Source of the DNA: Rhodoferax sp.
GTDB lineage: Bacteria; Pseudomonadota; Gammaproteobacteria; Burkholderiales; Burkholderiaceae_C
DNA length: 37,266 nucleotides
Direction of reading: 5' to 3'
NCBI RefSeq assembly: GCF_025356155.1
Contig: NZ_JANXUQ010000287.1
Coordinates: 1 to 37,266 of the forward strand
Shown: piece by piece, positions 18,542-26,788 of the stretch
Position numbering within the stretch: position 1 is the first letter of the stretch
Layout of the letters: every line of letters begins with the position of its first letter
Notes under the pieces: model-generated
The model's database searches: none
Told to the model about the DNA's origin: nothing
What the model saw: only the letters and a program-made list of their open reading frames with translations
Position numbers and translations under genes: made by a program

Positions 18542-19678
18542 ATGAACTCCCCACACAACCCCAGCCGCCGAAGCGTTGTGCGCACGCTAGCGGGCCTTTC
18601 GCTCGTATGTGCAGCGCCAGTTTGGGCGCAGCCGTCCAAGGCTCCGCGTGTCCCTACGGTCGCCCAAATTGTCGATACCTCGACCAGCCAGATCGACGTG
18701 TCCAAGGACTTTTTGGTCGGCTCCCGCGCCGCTTGGCAAGAAATCAACAGCCGCGGTGGCCTACAGGGTACGCCCGTCAAACACTTGGTGCTGGAAGTTG
18801 ATGGCTCGGCCGCCAGCCTGCGCTCGGCCGTGGAGTTGCTCAAGAATGAGGCCCATTGCGTTGCACTGTTTGGCACCGCTGGCGACCGGGCCGCATCCCA
18901 ATTGGTAGGCATTCTGGGCAGGGAGCTGCCCGAACTCGCGCACGTGGCGCCCTGGCTGCAAAACGTTGAAGCCGTTGCATCGTCCAGCACCTTCACCATC
19001 TTCGCGTCGCGCCAGGAGCAGATTGCGCACGCCATCAAGTCTTTGTCGGTAATGGGAATTTCTCAGGTGGGTGCCGTCTACGGCTCTGCGGCGGAGCACA
19101 CGGCCTACAAGGCCGATCTGCAGCAAGTGGCCAAGGCACTCAAACTGTCGATCGTCTCCTACACCACGCCCGGCGATTTACGGGATCTGGCGCAGTCGCT
19201 GCATGCTGACAGCCCGCGCGTGCTGCTCTTTGTGGGTGGCACCCCCGAGCTGGTCCGGTTTTCGCAAGGCGTGGAGAAGCAGGAAGTGCAACGCTACATC
19301 ATTGCCATGTCGGATGTGAACCTGCAAAGCATCCAGCAAATGGGCATGTCGCGTTTCACACCCATGATCGCCACCCAGGTAGTGCCAATGGTGAACTCAA
19401 GCCTGCCCATCGTCAGGGCCTACCGGGCTGCGCTGGGCAAATTCTTCGACGAGCCGCCAACACCGCTGAGCCTGGCTGGCTACATGTCGGCACGTTATAC
19501 GCACGAGGTCTTGCAAGGCATGGACGGCACTATCAATCGCGCCAACGCCTTACAGGCTTTTGCGCGCCGCAGCGCGGTAGACCTGGGTGGCTTTCGCATC
19601 GCCCCAGACGCCCGCAGCCGCGGCACGGCCTACGTCACGCAAAGCATGATCGCAGCCGACGGTCGCCTGATCGGTTAA
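18542..19678 (+). CDS. ABC-type substrate-binding protein, type 1 periplasmic fold (LivJ-like, Peripla_BP_6)
   Basis: A 378-aa protein with a Tat-like or Sec signal (SRRSVVRTLAGLSLVCAAPVWA), so exported. The mature part starts VPTVAQIVDTSTSQIDVSKDFLVGSRAAWQEINSRGGLQG, the branched-chain amino-acid-binding protein type of fold. Later segments VALFGTAGDRAASQLVGIL and LLFVGGTPELVRF fit the same family. No permease or ATPase gene is adjacent, so it is an orphan binding protein and the ligand cannot be told. Start ATG 18542 is set by the signal peptide; earlier in-frame sequence contains the 43-bp repeat. The FAS1 gene lies 154 bp upstream. Confidence 0.8.
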   Translation: MNSPHNPSRRSVVRTLAGLSLVCAAPVWAQPSKAPRVPTVAQIVDTSTSQIDVSKDFLVGSRAAWQEINSRGGLQGTPVKHLVLEVDGSAASLRSAVELLKNEAHCVALFGTAGDRAASQLVGILGRELPELAHVAPWLQNVEAVASSSTFTIFASRQEQIAHAIKSLSVMGISQVGAVYGSAAEHTAYKADLQQVAKALKLSIVSYTTPGDLRDLAQSLHADSPRVLLFVGGTPELVRFSQGVEKQEVQRYIIAMSDVNLQSIQQMGMSRFTPMIATQVVPMVNSSLPIVRAYRAALGKFFDEPPTPLSLAGYMSARYTHEVLQGMDGTINRANALQAFARRSAVDLGGFRIAPDARSRGTAYVTQSMIAADGRLIG

Positions 19679-19770
19679 GACGCCTCTTGAATGGCGCTGG
19701 GCTTGTGGAGCAAGGCCCGGACCCGGTGCTATGCTCTAGCGATACCTCCTTTACCGAAAAATACTGACTG

Positions 19771-21279
19771 ATGCAAATGGGAAATCGCCTGGCCGCCGTG
19801 GATTTGGGGTCCAATAGTTTTAGACTTGAAATCGGGCGTGTAGAACACGGCGTCTTCCAGCGCACCGAATATCTGAAGGAGACCGTGCGCCAGGGTGGCG
19901 GCCTGGACGACGAACGCAAGCTGACCCCGCAGGCGATGCAAAGCGGCTGGGATTGCCTAGCCCGTTTTGGCGAGCGCTTGGCCGGCTTCAAATCCCATGA
20001 AGTGCGGGCCGTCGCTACCCAGACACTGCGCGAAGCCCGCAACCGCGATGAATTTTTGCAGCGCGCCAACACCATACTGGGCTTCCCCATCAATGTGATC
20101 TCTGGCCGCGAAGAAGCGCGCCTGATCTACCAGGGTGTGGCCCAAATGCTGCCCCAGTCGGACGAACGCCGTCTCGTTATCGACATTGGCGGACGATCCA
20201 CGGAGCTCATCCTCGGTCAGGGCACCACGCCGCTTGTTATGGAGTCGTTCCGTGTTGGCAGCATCGCCTGGTCCACCCGCTACTTCCCCGACGGGCAATT
20301 TTCTAAAAAATCATTCGCCACCGCCGAAATTGCGGCCAAGGCCGTGTTGGACGAAGCGCTCGACGCCTACCATCCCGACCGTTGGGAAATGGCCTATGGC
20401 TCCGCTGGCACCGTTGGCGCCATTGCCGATGTGCTGGTTGCGTCCGGCTGGCCCGCGGGCAGCGTGACGCAGGACGGGCTAGACTGGTTGCTGGACAAAC
20501 TGCTGCAGGCACAAAGCGCCGACCGCCTGAAGCTGGCAGGCATGCGCGAAGACCGCAAGGCCATCATTGGCGGCGGCGTCAGCATCGTTCGCGCCATCTT
20601 CAGCCTGCTGGGTATCCATACACTGCACCAAGCGGCAGGCGGTTTGCGCCACGGACTGATTTGTGACCTGCTTGGTGCCACCCACCAAACCGACGATTTG
20701 CGTGCCAAGACGGTGCAACGCCTGTCTACCAAGTTTGGGGTGGATGGCGTGCACGGTGAACGTGTGGGCCGCGTCGCCACCCAGTTGTTTGGGCAACTGA
20801 TAGGCGCGCCGGGTGCAGCAGCGCCAGCCGACGGTGACCGGCATCTGCGCAAGCTGCGTTGGGCGGCACAACTGCATGAGATTGGCAGCCACATCTCGCA
20901 CAGCGATTACCATAAGCATGGCGCCTACATCCTGGACCATGCTGATGCGATGGGGTTTTCGCTGTCCGAAATGCACAGGCTCAGCCTGCTGGTGCTGGGC
21001 CACCGCGGCAAGTTGCGCAAGATCGAGACGGCGCTGGCCGATGAAGACTTGCTTGCCCAATTGATGGCATTACGCCTTGCCGTTATTTTGTGCCACGCCA
21101 GGCGTGACCCGGATATGACCGGTCTGGTGCTGGAGCGCCTGGATCCGCAGGGCGGCAACATGCGACTGCGTTGCCGCGCAGGTTGGGCAGAGGCCTTTCC
21201 CCAATCCGCCTACCTGTTGCGTGAAGAAGCACAGGCCTGGCAAAAAACGCTATGGTCATTGCAGGTGACAGGCTGTTAA
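19771..21279 (+). CDS. ppx: Exopolyphosphatase, Ppx/GppA family
   Basis: A 502-aa hydrolase that removes terminal phosphates from polyphosphate (or pppGpp in GppA). The ASKHA phosphate motif AAVDLGSNSFRLEIGRV is at the N-terminus and the second phosphate loop is LVIDIGGRSTELILGQG. SGREEARLIYQGV and the C-terminal HD-like region (LHEIGSHISHSDYHKHGAYI) give the full Ppx architecture. The start may be ATG 19771 or ATG 19777. Unlike ppk in this window, no Pho box is seen upstream, so synthesis and breakdown would be regulated differently. No partner gene is coupled to it. Confidence 0.92.
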   Translation: MQMGNRLAAVDLGSNSFRLEIGRVEHGVFQRTEYLKETVRQGGGLDDERKLTPQAMQSGWDCLARFGERLAGFKSHEVRAVATQTLREARNRDEFLQRANTILGFPINVISGREEARLIYQGVAQMLPQSDERRLVIDIGGRSTELILGQGTTPLVMESFRVGSIAWSTRYFPDGQFSKKSFATAEIAAKAVLDEALDAYHPDRWEMAYGSAGTVGAIADVLVASGWPAGSVTQDGLDWLLDKLLQAQSADRLKLAGMREDRKAIIGGGVSIVRAIFSLLGIHTLHQAAGGLRHGLICDLLGATHQTDDLRAKTVQRLSTKFGVDGVHGERVGRVATQLFGQLIGAPGAAAPADGDRHLRKLRWAAQLHEIGSHISHSDYHKHGAYILDHADAMGFSLSEMHRLSLLVLGHRGKLRKIETALADEDLLAQLMALRLAVILCHARRDPDMTGLVLERLDPQGGNMRLRCRAGWAEAFPQSAYLLREEAQAWQKTLWSLQVTGC

Positions 21280-21334
21280 ATCTGGTAACACCTGCGGTAC
21301 GGACCGGGCGGCGGCACGCCGCTATCATGGTCGC

Positions 21335-22156
21335 ATGTCTGTAATGGTTTACCTGCAACGCTGGCTGGCGCAATCGGGCCGAGCGGCCCAGCGGGTCGTG
21401 TTGGAATGGCTGAATTTGTTGCATCTGGGTGCGGGCATTCTGGTGCTCGCACTGTCTCCGGCCAGCTACACAACCGCCAACCGCGTCATCCTCCTGCGCC
21501 ACATGTATGTGAACACCGCGCCCATTCTTTGGGGCTTTATTCTGGTGTGCGCATTGGCAACCATGGTGCTGACGCGCATCGTCGTGATCACCGCGCACAG
21601 TTACGGGCTTTCGCAATATGCCTTGCAGCTCGTCATCCGGGTACTCGTACTGGAGTTGATCCCCCTCACCGCGGCATTGTTTGTGGCGCTGCGCTGCACC
21701 ATTCCAGACGGCGCCGAATTGCTGGCCCTGCATGCCAATGGCCAATTTGGCAACTCCCCCGCTGCCAGCTCTGATGCCATGCAGCGCGAGGTGCCGCCAC
21801 GGGTAGTCGCAGGCCTGTTTGCAGGCACCACGCTGGCGGCATTGAGCAGCGTGGTGGCGTTGGTAATGGCCTATTTGACTAGCTACGGCTTCACGCTGTC
21901 TGGCTTGACCAACTTCACGCGGCTGTTTGGACAGGTTTTCAGTCCCACAGTGACACTGATCTTTGTGCTGAAGATCTTGATGTTCTGCCTGACGGTATCG
22001 CTGATCCCCATGACGTCGGCCCTGGTCGGCATGCGCGACGACAAAGGCACGCGCGCCAGCACCGTGCGCACCAGCGCCGAAATGCGCGGCCTGGTTCGCA
22101 TGTTCACCGTGATACTGTTGATCGAGATGGTCTCGCTGGTCGGAAATTACTACTGA
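21335..22156 (+). CDS. MlaE-family lipid ABC transporter permease
   Basis: A 273-aa inner-membrane protein with about five or six hydrophobic segments. The segment LVIRVLVLELIPLTAALFVALRC matches the conserved MlaE core (usually LRELGPV.TALL.AGR), and VPPRVVAGLFAGTTLAALSSVVALVMAYLTSYGF and the C-terminal GLVRMFTVILLIEM follow the family. It is divergent: the usual LRELGP is VLELIP. It lies 23 bp upstream of the MlaD-like gene. In MCE systems this permease works with an MlaF ATPase; none is encoded next to it here. Confidence 0.8.
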   Translation: MSVMVYLQRWLAQSGRAAQRVVLEWLNLLHLGAGILVLALSPASYTTANRVILLRHMYVNTAPILWGFILVCALATMVLTRIVVITAHSYGLSQYALQLVIRVLVLELIPLTAALFVALRCTIPDGAELLALHANGQFGNSPAASSDAMQREVPPRVVAGLFAGTTLAALSSVVALVMAYLTSYGFTLSGLTNFTRLFGQVFSPTVTLIFVLKILMFCLTVSLIPMTSALVGMRDDKGTRASTVRTSAEMRGLVRMFTVILLIEMVSLVGNYY

Positions 22157-22179
22157 TTGATTGCGAATATTGCACATCC

Positions 22180-23139
22180 ATGAACGCACCTGACCCCTCC
22201 TCCCCACCACCCGTAACCAACCTTGAATTCAAGGCCCGCCTGTTAATGATTTTTATGCTGGTGCTGGTGTGCGGCTCCATATTTTTTGTGATGTATGCCC
22301 GCGGTGCGTTTGACGCCACACAACGGCTGGTGCTGATGGCTGACGATTCTGAAGGCGTCGTCATTGGAATGGACCTTACCTTCTCGGGCTTCCCGATTGG
22401 TCGTGTGCACGGCATCGAATTGGCCGAGACCGGCAAGGTGCGCATTCTGGTGGACGTCACGCAGAAGGATGCACACTGGCTACGCACCAGTAGCGTCTTC
22501 ACGCTGGTGCGCGGTGTGGTGGGTGCACCCAACATTCGCGCCTACACCGGCGTGCTGGACGACCCGGACCTGCCCGATGGCTCCGTGCGCACGGTGCTAC
22601 AGGGTGATGTCAGCGCCGAGATTCCCAAAGTCATCTCCGCCACCCGTGAGCTGGTAGAAAACCTCAACACGCTCATCGGCAGCGGTGGAGCCGTCAATGC
22701 CAGTCTGACTAATCTGCAAACCATGACCGGCAAACTCAACGGCCCGGGCGGCGCACTGGGCGTGCTGTTTGGCAATGAGCAGGACGCCAGGAAGATCACC
22801 ACCACGTTGGACCGAACCAACGCCTTGTTGGCCAGACTCGACGGCATGGCCGCCAAGACCGACACCCAGGTATTTGGCGACAAGGGCGTACTGCCCGAGA
22901 CACGCGCCACCGTCGTACAACTCAATGCCTTGCTGGGCGATGCACGGGGGAGTCTGAAAAAGGTCGATACCGTGCTGCAAGACGCACAGGCCATCACCGC
23001 CAACGCCAAGGGCGCCACCGCAGACCTGGGTGTCTTGCGCACCGATGTGGAAACCAGCCTGCGCAAGATAGACGGCCTGGTCAATGAGATCAACCGCAAA
23101 TGGCCGTTTGCCCGCAATACGGATATTCAGTTGCCATGA
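22180..23139 (+). CDS. MCE-domain lipid transport protein, MlaD-like
   Basis: A 319-aa protein with one N-terminal transmembrane anchor (LLMIFMLVLVCGSIFFVMY). A single MCE domain follows: LVLMADDSEGVVIGMDLTFSGFPIGRVHGIELAETGKVRILVDV. A long helical C-terminal part (residues about 160-319) probably extends into the periplasm. MCE proteins form hexameric rings that carry phospholipids between membranes. The stop overlaps the ATG of the downstream lipoprotein by 4 nt. Confidence 0.9.
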   Translation: MNAPDPSSPPPVTNLEFKARLLMIFMLVLVCGSIFFVMYARGAFDATQRLVLMADDSEGVVIGMDLTFSGFPIGRVHGIELAETGKVRILVDVTQKDAHWLRTSSVFTLVRGVVGAPNIRAYTGVLDDPDLPDGSVRTVLQGDVSAEIPKVISATRELVENLNTLIGSGGAVNASLTNLQTMTGKLNGPGGALGVLFGNEQDARKITTTLDRTNALLARLDGMAAKTDTQVFGDKGVLPETRATVVQLNALLGDARGSLKKVDTVLQDAQAITANAKGATADLGVLRTDVETSLRKIDGLVNEINRKWPFARNTDIQLP

Positions 23140-23828
23140 TGAAACCTCCCGTCCCCCGCTCTTTCACTGCGACCACGTCACTCGCACTGGGCATGCTGTT
23201 GTTATCCGCTTGCTCGAACACCCCCAAGGCTGCCGACTGGCAGCTCGAAGCCAAGGGCGCCATGGACCGCTCCGTCACTGCCTACCTCGAAGGCAATACC
23301 CGCATCGAATCCGCCGAGTTGACCCGTGCTCGCACCCAGCTCTCCAGCACCGGCCGCGCAGACGCGATGGCGGGTGCAGAACTGCTGCACTGCGCAGCCC
23401 GTGTTGCAAGCCTAGTGTTTGAAGCCTGCGCAGCCTTTGAAGCCCTGCGAATAGACGCCCCCGAGACCCAACGCGCCTACGCTGACTATCTGCGCGGACA
23501 GTTAGCCCCTACCAAGGTTGCGCTGCTGCCCGCAAGCCAACAAGCCGCGGCTGGCCGAAGCGCAGACGATGGCAAACCGTTGCAGGGCATCGACGATCCA
23601 TTGTCGTTATTGGTCGCGGCGGGGGTTTTGCTGGAGACCGGCAAGGCCAACCCCGCAACCATCACACAAGCGGTAGACGCGGCGTCCAGCCAGGGCTGGC
23701 GCCGCCCCCTGTTGGCATGGCTGGGTGTACAAGCCCAACGGGCTGCGCTGGCAGGTCAAACCTCGGAAGCAGAGCGGCTGCAGCGGCGCATCAAGCTGGT
23801 TCAAAACGAAACTTTGCAACCCAAGTAG
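23136..23828 (+). CDS. Lipoprotein of the MCE operon
   Basis: A 230-aa protein whose signal sequence ends LLLSAC, so Cys26 is the predicted lipidated residue. The mature part is Ala-rich and helical (TPR-like in feel, with AWLGVQAQRAALAGQTSEAERLQRRIKL near the end) but I recognise no defined domain. The ATG at 23136 overlaps the MlaD-like stop. By position it may serve as the outer-membrane partner of the MCE protein, the role played by PqiC-type auxiliary lipoproteins, yet the sequence does not resemble them clearly. It converges on the EAL-CBS-GGDEF gene with 17 bp between. Confidence 0.7.
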   Translation: MMKPPVPRSFTATTSLALGMLLLSACSNTPKAADWQLEAKGAMDRSVTAYLEGNTRIESAELTRARTQLSSTGRADAMAGAELLHCAARVASLVFEACAAFEALRIDAPETQRAYADYLRGQLAPTKVALLPASQQAAAGRSADDGKPLQGIDDPLSLLVAAGVLLETGKANPATITQAVDAASSQGWRRPLLAWLGVQAQRAALAGQTSEAERLQRRIKLVQNETLQPK

Positions 23829-23845
23829 CGCAAATACCAAGCGGG

Positions 23846-25711
23846 TCAGACGGCGCGTTCAAACAGGCCCGTCCCCGCACGTTTGGCATCGTGTTTGGCC
23901 AATGCGGCCAGATTGGCGACTTCTTCGGCCCGCGCAAAGCGGCCACCGTCAATCACTACCGCACCCACTGACACGGTGGTGAACGGAAAAAACCGCAGGA
24001 GCCCATGGCGGTCCTCCGCTTCAATGCCACCCGCAGCCTTGGCGGCTTCGTCAAACAACCCTACCGCCTGGGTGTTGAAGGCCTGCACCAAGTTCTCACT
24101 GCGGGTGCGCCAATCGGGGCTTTGGAACAGCAGCATGAAGTCATCACCACCCACATGCCCCAAAAAATCGCGCTGCGGATCACACTGCTCCATGGCCAGC
24201 CGTGCCAACAAACGGATCATCTCGTCGCCCCGCCAGTAACCGTAGTAATCGTTGAAGGGTTTGAAGTTATTCAGGTCCGCATAGCAAGCGGCAAAACGAA
24301 CCTTCTTCTTAATCAGTCGGTCCATATGCTGGCTGATGGGAATATTGCCTGGCAAGAACGTCAAAGGGTTGGCGTGCCGGGCGGCTTCTATACGCGTCTC
24401 CGTCACCGAGCGCACCAGTTGGTTTCCCGTGCCCAGGCCCACATAACGACCATTTTCGGTAACGATGAACCCATCAGACAGGTAGCGCTGGTCTTCCGAC
24501 GTAAGTATGCCCACCAGATCGTCCACGCTATGGTCGCGCTCAATCAAACGCGGCTGGAAATTGGCATGCGCCACACAGGGCTTGCGGCCCCATACCTCGC
24601 GGTAGTAGAGTTTGCTGTATTCGTTCATGAATTGCGCACGGTTGATCAGCGCAACGGGTTGCTCACGGTCCAAGACGGCAACGGCGTGCAAGCTTGGCCA
24701 TTCTGCAAAGCAAGCTGCAAGTTCATCGTTTGATGTATCGGCACTCACCGTGGGCGCATCGATCAGTGCAATATTGCGCAGTTGTCCGTTGGGCGTGGCC
24801 CGGCTCAACTCCGGGAACACCACAATTTGCCGCTCACCGAGTACGCGTTTCGCATCGGTGCCGAGGTACTGAACGGGCTCCGGATTCGGGTGGCCCAAGA
24901 AATATCCCTGCCCATAACTGATACCCAAATCTCTAAGCACCCGAAGGTCCTCTTTGGTCTCTATGCCTTCAGCCACCAAAGACGTGTCAAAGATATCCGC
25001 AATCTGCAGCAAGGCTTGTATGGTCTTCAACTTGTCGCCATGCTGGCTGATATCTTTGGTGAAGTATTTGTCGATCTTCACGACCTCAGGTTTTAGCTGC
25101 GACCACAGGCGCAGGCTAGAGCGCCCATCACCAAAGTCGTCCAGCGCCAACGAAACGCCGGCACTGCGGACCTGCGCTACCACGTCAGCCAGCGAATCCA
25201 TGTCGTCCACCCGCTCATGCTCCGTGATTTCCAGAACCAACATGCGCGACAGGATACCGAGGTCACCGATCAGTTTTAACAATGCATCGGCACCTTGGGA
25301 TGTGATCAACTGCTTCAAAACCGCAGCACTGATATTGACGAACAAACGGCCCGGCACATCCATTTGCCCCCAGCTCCGCAACGTCGCGGCCAAGCAAGCG
25401 TATTCGAACGCAAAGCCCAGGCCTTCATGCGCCGCAGCACGCAACAAAGCGTCTGGCGTATGCAGAGGACTGCCCCTTGGCCCTCGGATCAAAGCTTCGT
25501 GGGCGTGGACCGTTGCGTCACCCAAGTTCACGATGGGCTGGTAGACCGGATAGAGGCTGGCTTCGTGTAAGACCTTCTGCAGAGGTCCCTGCCCCTCCAT
25601 TGAAGACAGGGCTGCAACGCGCACCGTCCAACCATCGACCGACAGACCAAAGGCCGGTTTTGGTGCACGGTGGGCTGACATATCTTCAAAAAAGCCGGAC
25701 GGGTGCACCAT
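23846..25711 (-). CDS. EAL-CBS-GGDEF protein (cyclic-di-GMP phosphodiesterase, probable)
   Basis: A 621-aa protein with three parts and no membrane helix. The EAL domain (about residues 45-290) has every catalytic signature: YQPIVNLGDATVHAHEALIRG, NISAAVL, LEITEHE, LALDDFGDG, VVKIDK, VAEGIE and YGQGYFLG, so phosphodiesterase activity is likely. Residues about 300-430 look like a CBS pair, a nucleotide-sensing module. The C-terminal GGDEF domain has RFAACYADLNNFKPFNDYYG but a GGDDF signature, a variant that may or may not make c-di-GMP. The start may be ATG 25711 or ATG 25681; neither has a strong ribosome binding site. A triple Pho half-site lies directly upstream. Confidence 0.9.
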   Translation of the reverse strand: MVHPSGFFEDMSAHRAPKPAFGLSVDGWTVRVAALSSMEGQGPLQKVLHEASLYPVYQPIVNLGDATVHAHEALIRGPRGSPLHTPDALLRAAAHEGLGFAFEYACLAATLRSWGQMDVPGRLFVNISAAVLKQLITSQGADALLKLIGDLGILSRMLVLEITEHERVDDMDSLADVVAQVRSAGVSLALDDFGDGRSSLRLWSQLKPEVVKIDKYFTKDISQHGDKLKTIQALLQIADIFDTSLVAEGIETKEDLRVLRDLGISYGQGYFLGHPNPEPVQYLGTDAKRVLGERQIVVFPELSRATPNGQLRNIALIDAPTVSADTSNDELAACFAEWPSLHAVAVLDREQPVALINRAQFMNEYSKLYYREVWGRKPCVAHANFQPRLIERDHSVDDLVGILTSEDQRYLSDGFIVTENGRYVGLGTGNQLVRSVTETRIEAARHANPLTFLPGNIPISQHMDRLIKKKVRFAACYADLNNFKPFNDYYGYWRGDEMIRLLARLAMEQCDPQRDFLGHVGGDDFMLLFQSPDWRTRSENLVQAFNTQAVGLFDEAAKAAGGIEAEDRHGLLRFFPFTTVSVGAVVIDGGRFARAEEVANLAALAKHDAKRAGTGLFERAV

Positions 25712-25742
25712 GGCATTTGCTCATATAGATGACTAACGATTT

Positions 25743-25787
25743 ACTGTAAAACAGCACAGTGACGAACACATGACAAAAAAGTGACAA
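25743..25787 (-). promoter_or_regulatory. Triple Pho half-site and -10 upstream of the EAL-CBS-GGDEF gene
   Basis: Three abutting 11-mers on the minus strand: TTGTCACTTTT (25787-25777), TTGTCATGTGT (25776-25766) and TCGTCACTGTG (25765-25755). After exactly 6 nt follows TACAGT (25748-25743). The start codon is about 30 bp further. The spacing is identical to that at pstS. Confidence 0.87.
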
Positions 25788-25809
25788 TTCGGAGTCGGTA
25801 AGCGAGCAA

Positions 25810-25836
25810 TTGACGACTTCAGAGTAACCATATAAA
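25810..25836 (+). promoter_or_regulatory. Sigma-70-like promoter for the Lys/Ala/Pro-rich protein
   Basis: TTGACG at 25810-25815 and TATAAA at 25831-25836 (15-bp spacer), or TAAACT at 25833 with a 17-bp spacer. The region is AT-rich compared with its surroundings. AAAGAGA before the ATG at 25870 is the ribosome binding site. Confidence 0.5.
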
Positions 25837-25869
25837 CTGTATATACCGTTTTTTTATGAAAGAGAATCC

Positions 25870-26313
25870 ATGACCGTTGTCGAAAAATTGGCCATTGCAG
25901 TCAAACCTGTTGTTACAAAAACCGTAGTCAAAAAAGCCGCTCCCAAGCCTGCATCCAAACCCGTTGTCAAAGCAGTTTCCAAAGCAAAGAAAGCTTCAGC
26001 ACCAGCTAAACCAGCTCCAAAAAAACCAGCGACCAAAGCTGCCGCCAAGCCTGCAGCAACAGTTGCCCCGGCAAAACCACCGAAGCTGAAAAAACCCAAA
26101 ATGGTCCGCGACAGCTTTACCTTCCCCAAGGCTGAGTACGCGGTGCTGGATGGTCTGAAAATGCGCGCTGCCAAACTTGGCAGCCCTGCCAAGAAAACCG
26201 AGCTATTGCGTGCAGGTATCAAAGCCATTGCGGCGATGCAAGACGCGGCATTTGTAGCCGCATTGAAGTCCGTGCCCAGCCTCAAGACAGGTCGCCCGGC
26301 CAAGGCTGAATAA
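25870..26313 (+). CDS. Lys/Ala/Pro-rich histone H1-like protein
   Basis: A 147-aa basic protein in two parts. Residues 1-77 are low complexity, made of Lys, Ala, Pro and Val with repeated KPA/KKA units, like histone H1-type bacterial proteins (AlgP/BpH1). Residues 78-147 (MVRDSFTFPKAEYAVLDGLKM onward to LKTGRPAKAE) form a compact segment, probably helical, that I recall from uncharacterised Burkholderiales proteins; it may be a small DNA- or protein-binding domain. It is divergent from the EAL gene and converges on sixA with 11 bp between. A role as nucleoid or polyphosphate-associated protein is possible from charge alone but is inference. Confidence 0.8.
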   Translation: MTVVEKLAIAVKPVVTKTVVKKAAPKPASKPVVKAVSKAKKASAPAKPAPKKPATKAAAKPAATVAPAKPPKLKKPKMVRDSFTFPKAEYAVLDGLKMRAAKLGSPAKKTELLRAGIKAIAAMQDAAFVAALKSVPSLKTGRPAKAE

Positions 26314-26324
26314 ACCTTCGCCGG

Positions 26325-26786
26325 TTACAGCACTTCCGGTGATTGCACGGTCACCACGACGGTCTGTGCGCCGGCTTCCCGTTCGCGGTATCGCAGCCAC
26401 CACAGCGCACCTTTTTTGACGGCGCATTCCCTGGCGTTCAAGCCCAGCAGGCTTGCTATCGTTTGGCCCAAGGTGGGTTGATGCCCGACCACCAGCACGC
26501 AACCTTTGGCATGGGGCCACTGCACCAATTCCAGCAATTGCACACTGCTGGCCATCGGGCTCAGAGCGGGGCTGAAGCGAAATTTGCGCTCTAGAGCATG
26601 GGCTGTTTGTTCGGTACGCCGGGCCGGGCTGACCCAGATACGCGCGCTGTCTGGCAGTTGACGGTCCAACCAGGCGGCCATGCGGGCCGCCTGCTTTTCG
26701 CCACGCGGGGTGAGCACGCGGGCCATGTCATCGTCCGCGGTATCGCTCTCCACCGCTTCTGCGTGCCGCCACAAGATCAGGTCCAT
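26325..26786 (-). CDS. sixA: SixA-type phosphohistidine phosphatase
   Basis: A 153-aa histidine-phosphatase superfamily protein. The catalytic RHG-like motif is LILWRHAEA, with the downstream VSPARRTEQTAHAL and VVGHQPTLGQTIASLLG carrying the second active-site His. SixA in E. coli removes phosphate from phosphohistidine in phosphotransfer proteins. It starts 2 nt after the ppk stop, so it is almost certainly cotranscribed from the Pho box upstream of ppk. Confidence 0.88.
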   Translation of the reverse strand: MDLILWRHAEAVESDTADDDMARVLTPRGEKQAARMAAWLDRQLPDSARIWVSPARRTEQTAHALERKFRFSPALSPMASSVQLLELVQWPHAKGCVLVVGHQPTLGQTIASLLGLNARECAVKKGALWWLRYREREAGAQTVVVTVQSPEVL

Positions 26787-26788
26787 GC

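Noticed and set aside
17848..19038. 396-aa minus-strand open frame over the FAS1 and binding-protein genes
   Set aside because: It spans two well-supported plus-strand genes and the intergenic repeat and has no recognisable domain, so it is a shadow frame.
21083..22210. 375-aa minus-strand open frame over ppx and the MlaE-like gene
   Set aside because: Low-complexity Gln/His-rich translation antisense to two real genes, with no domain.
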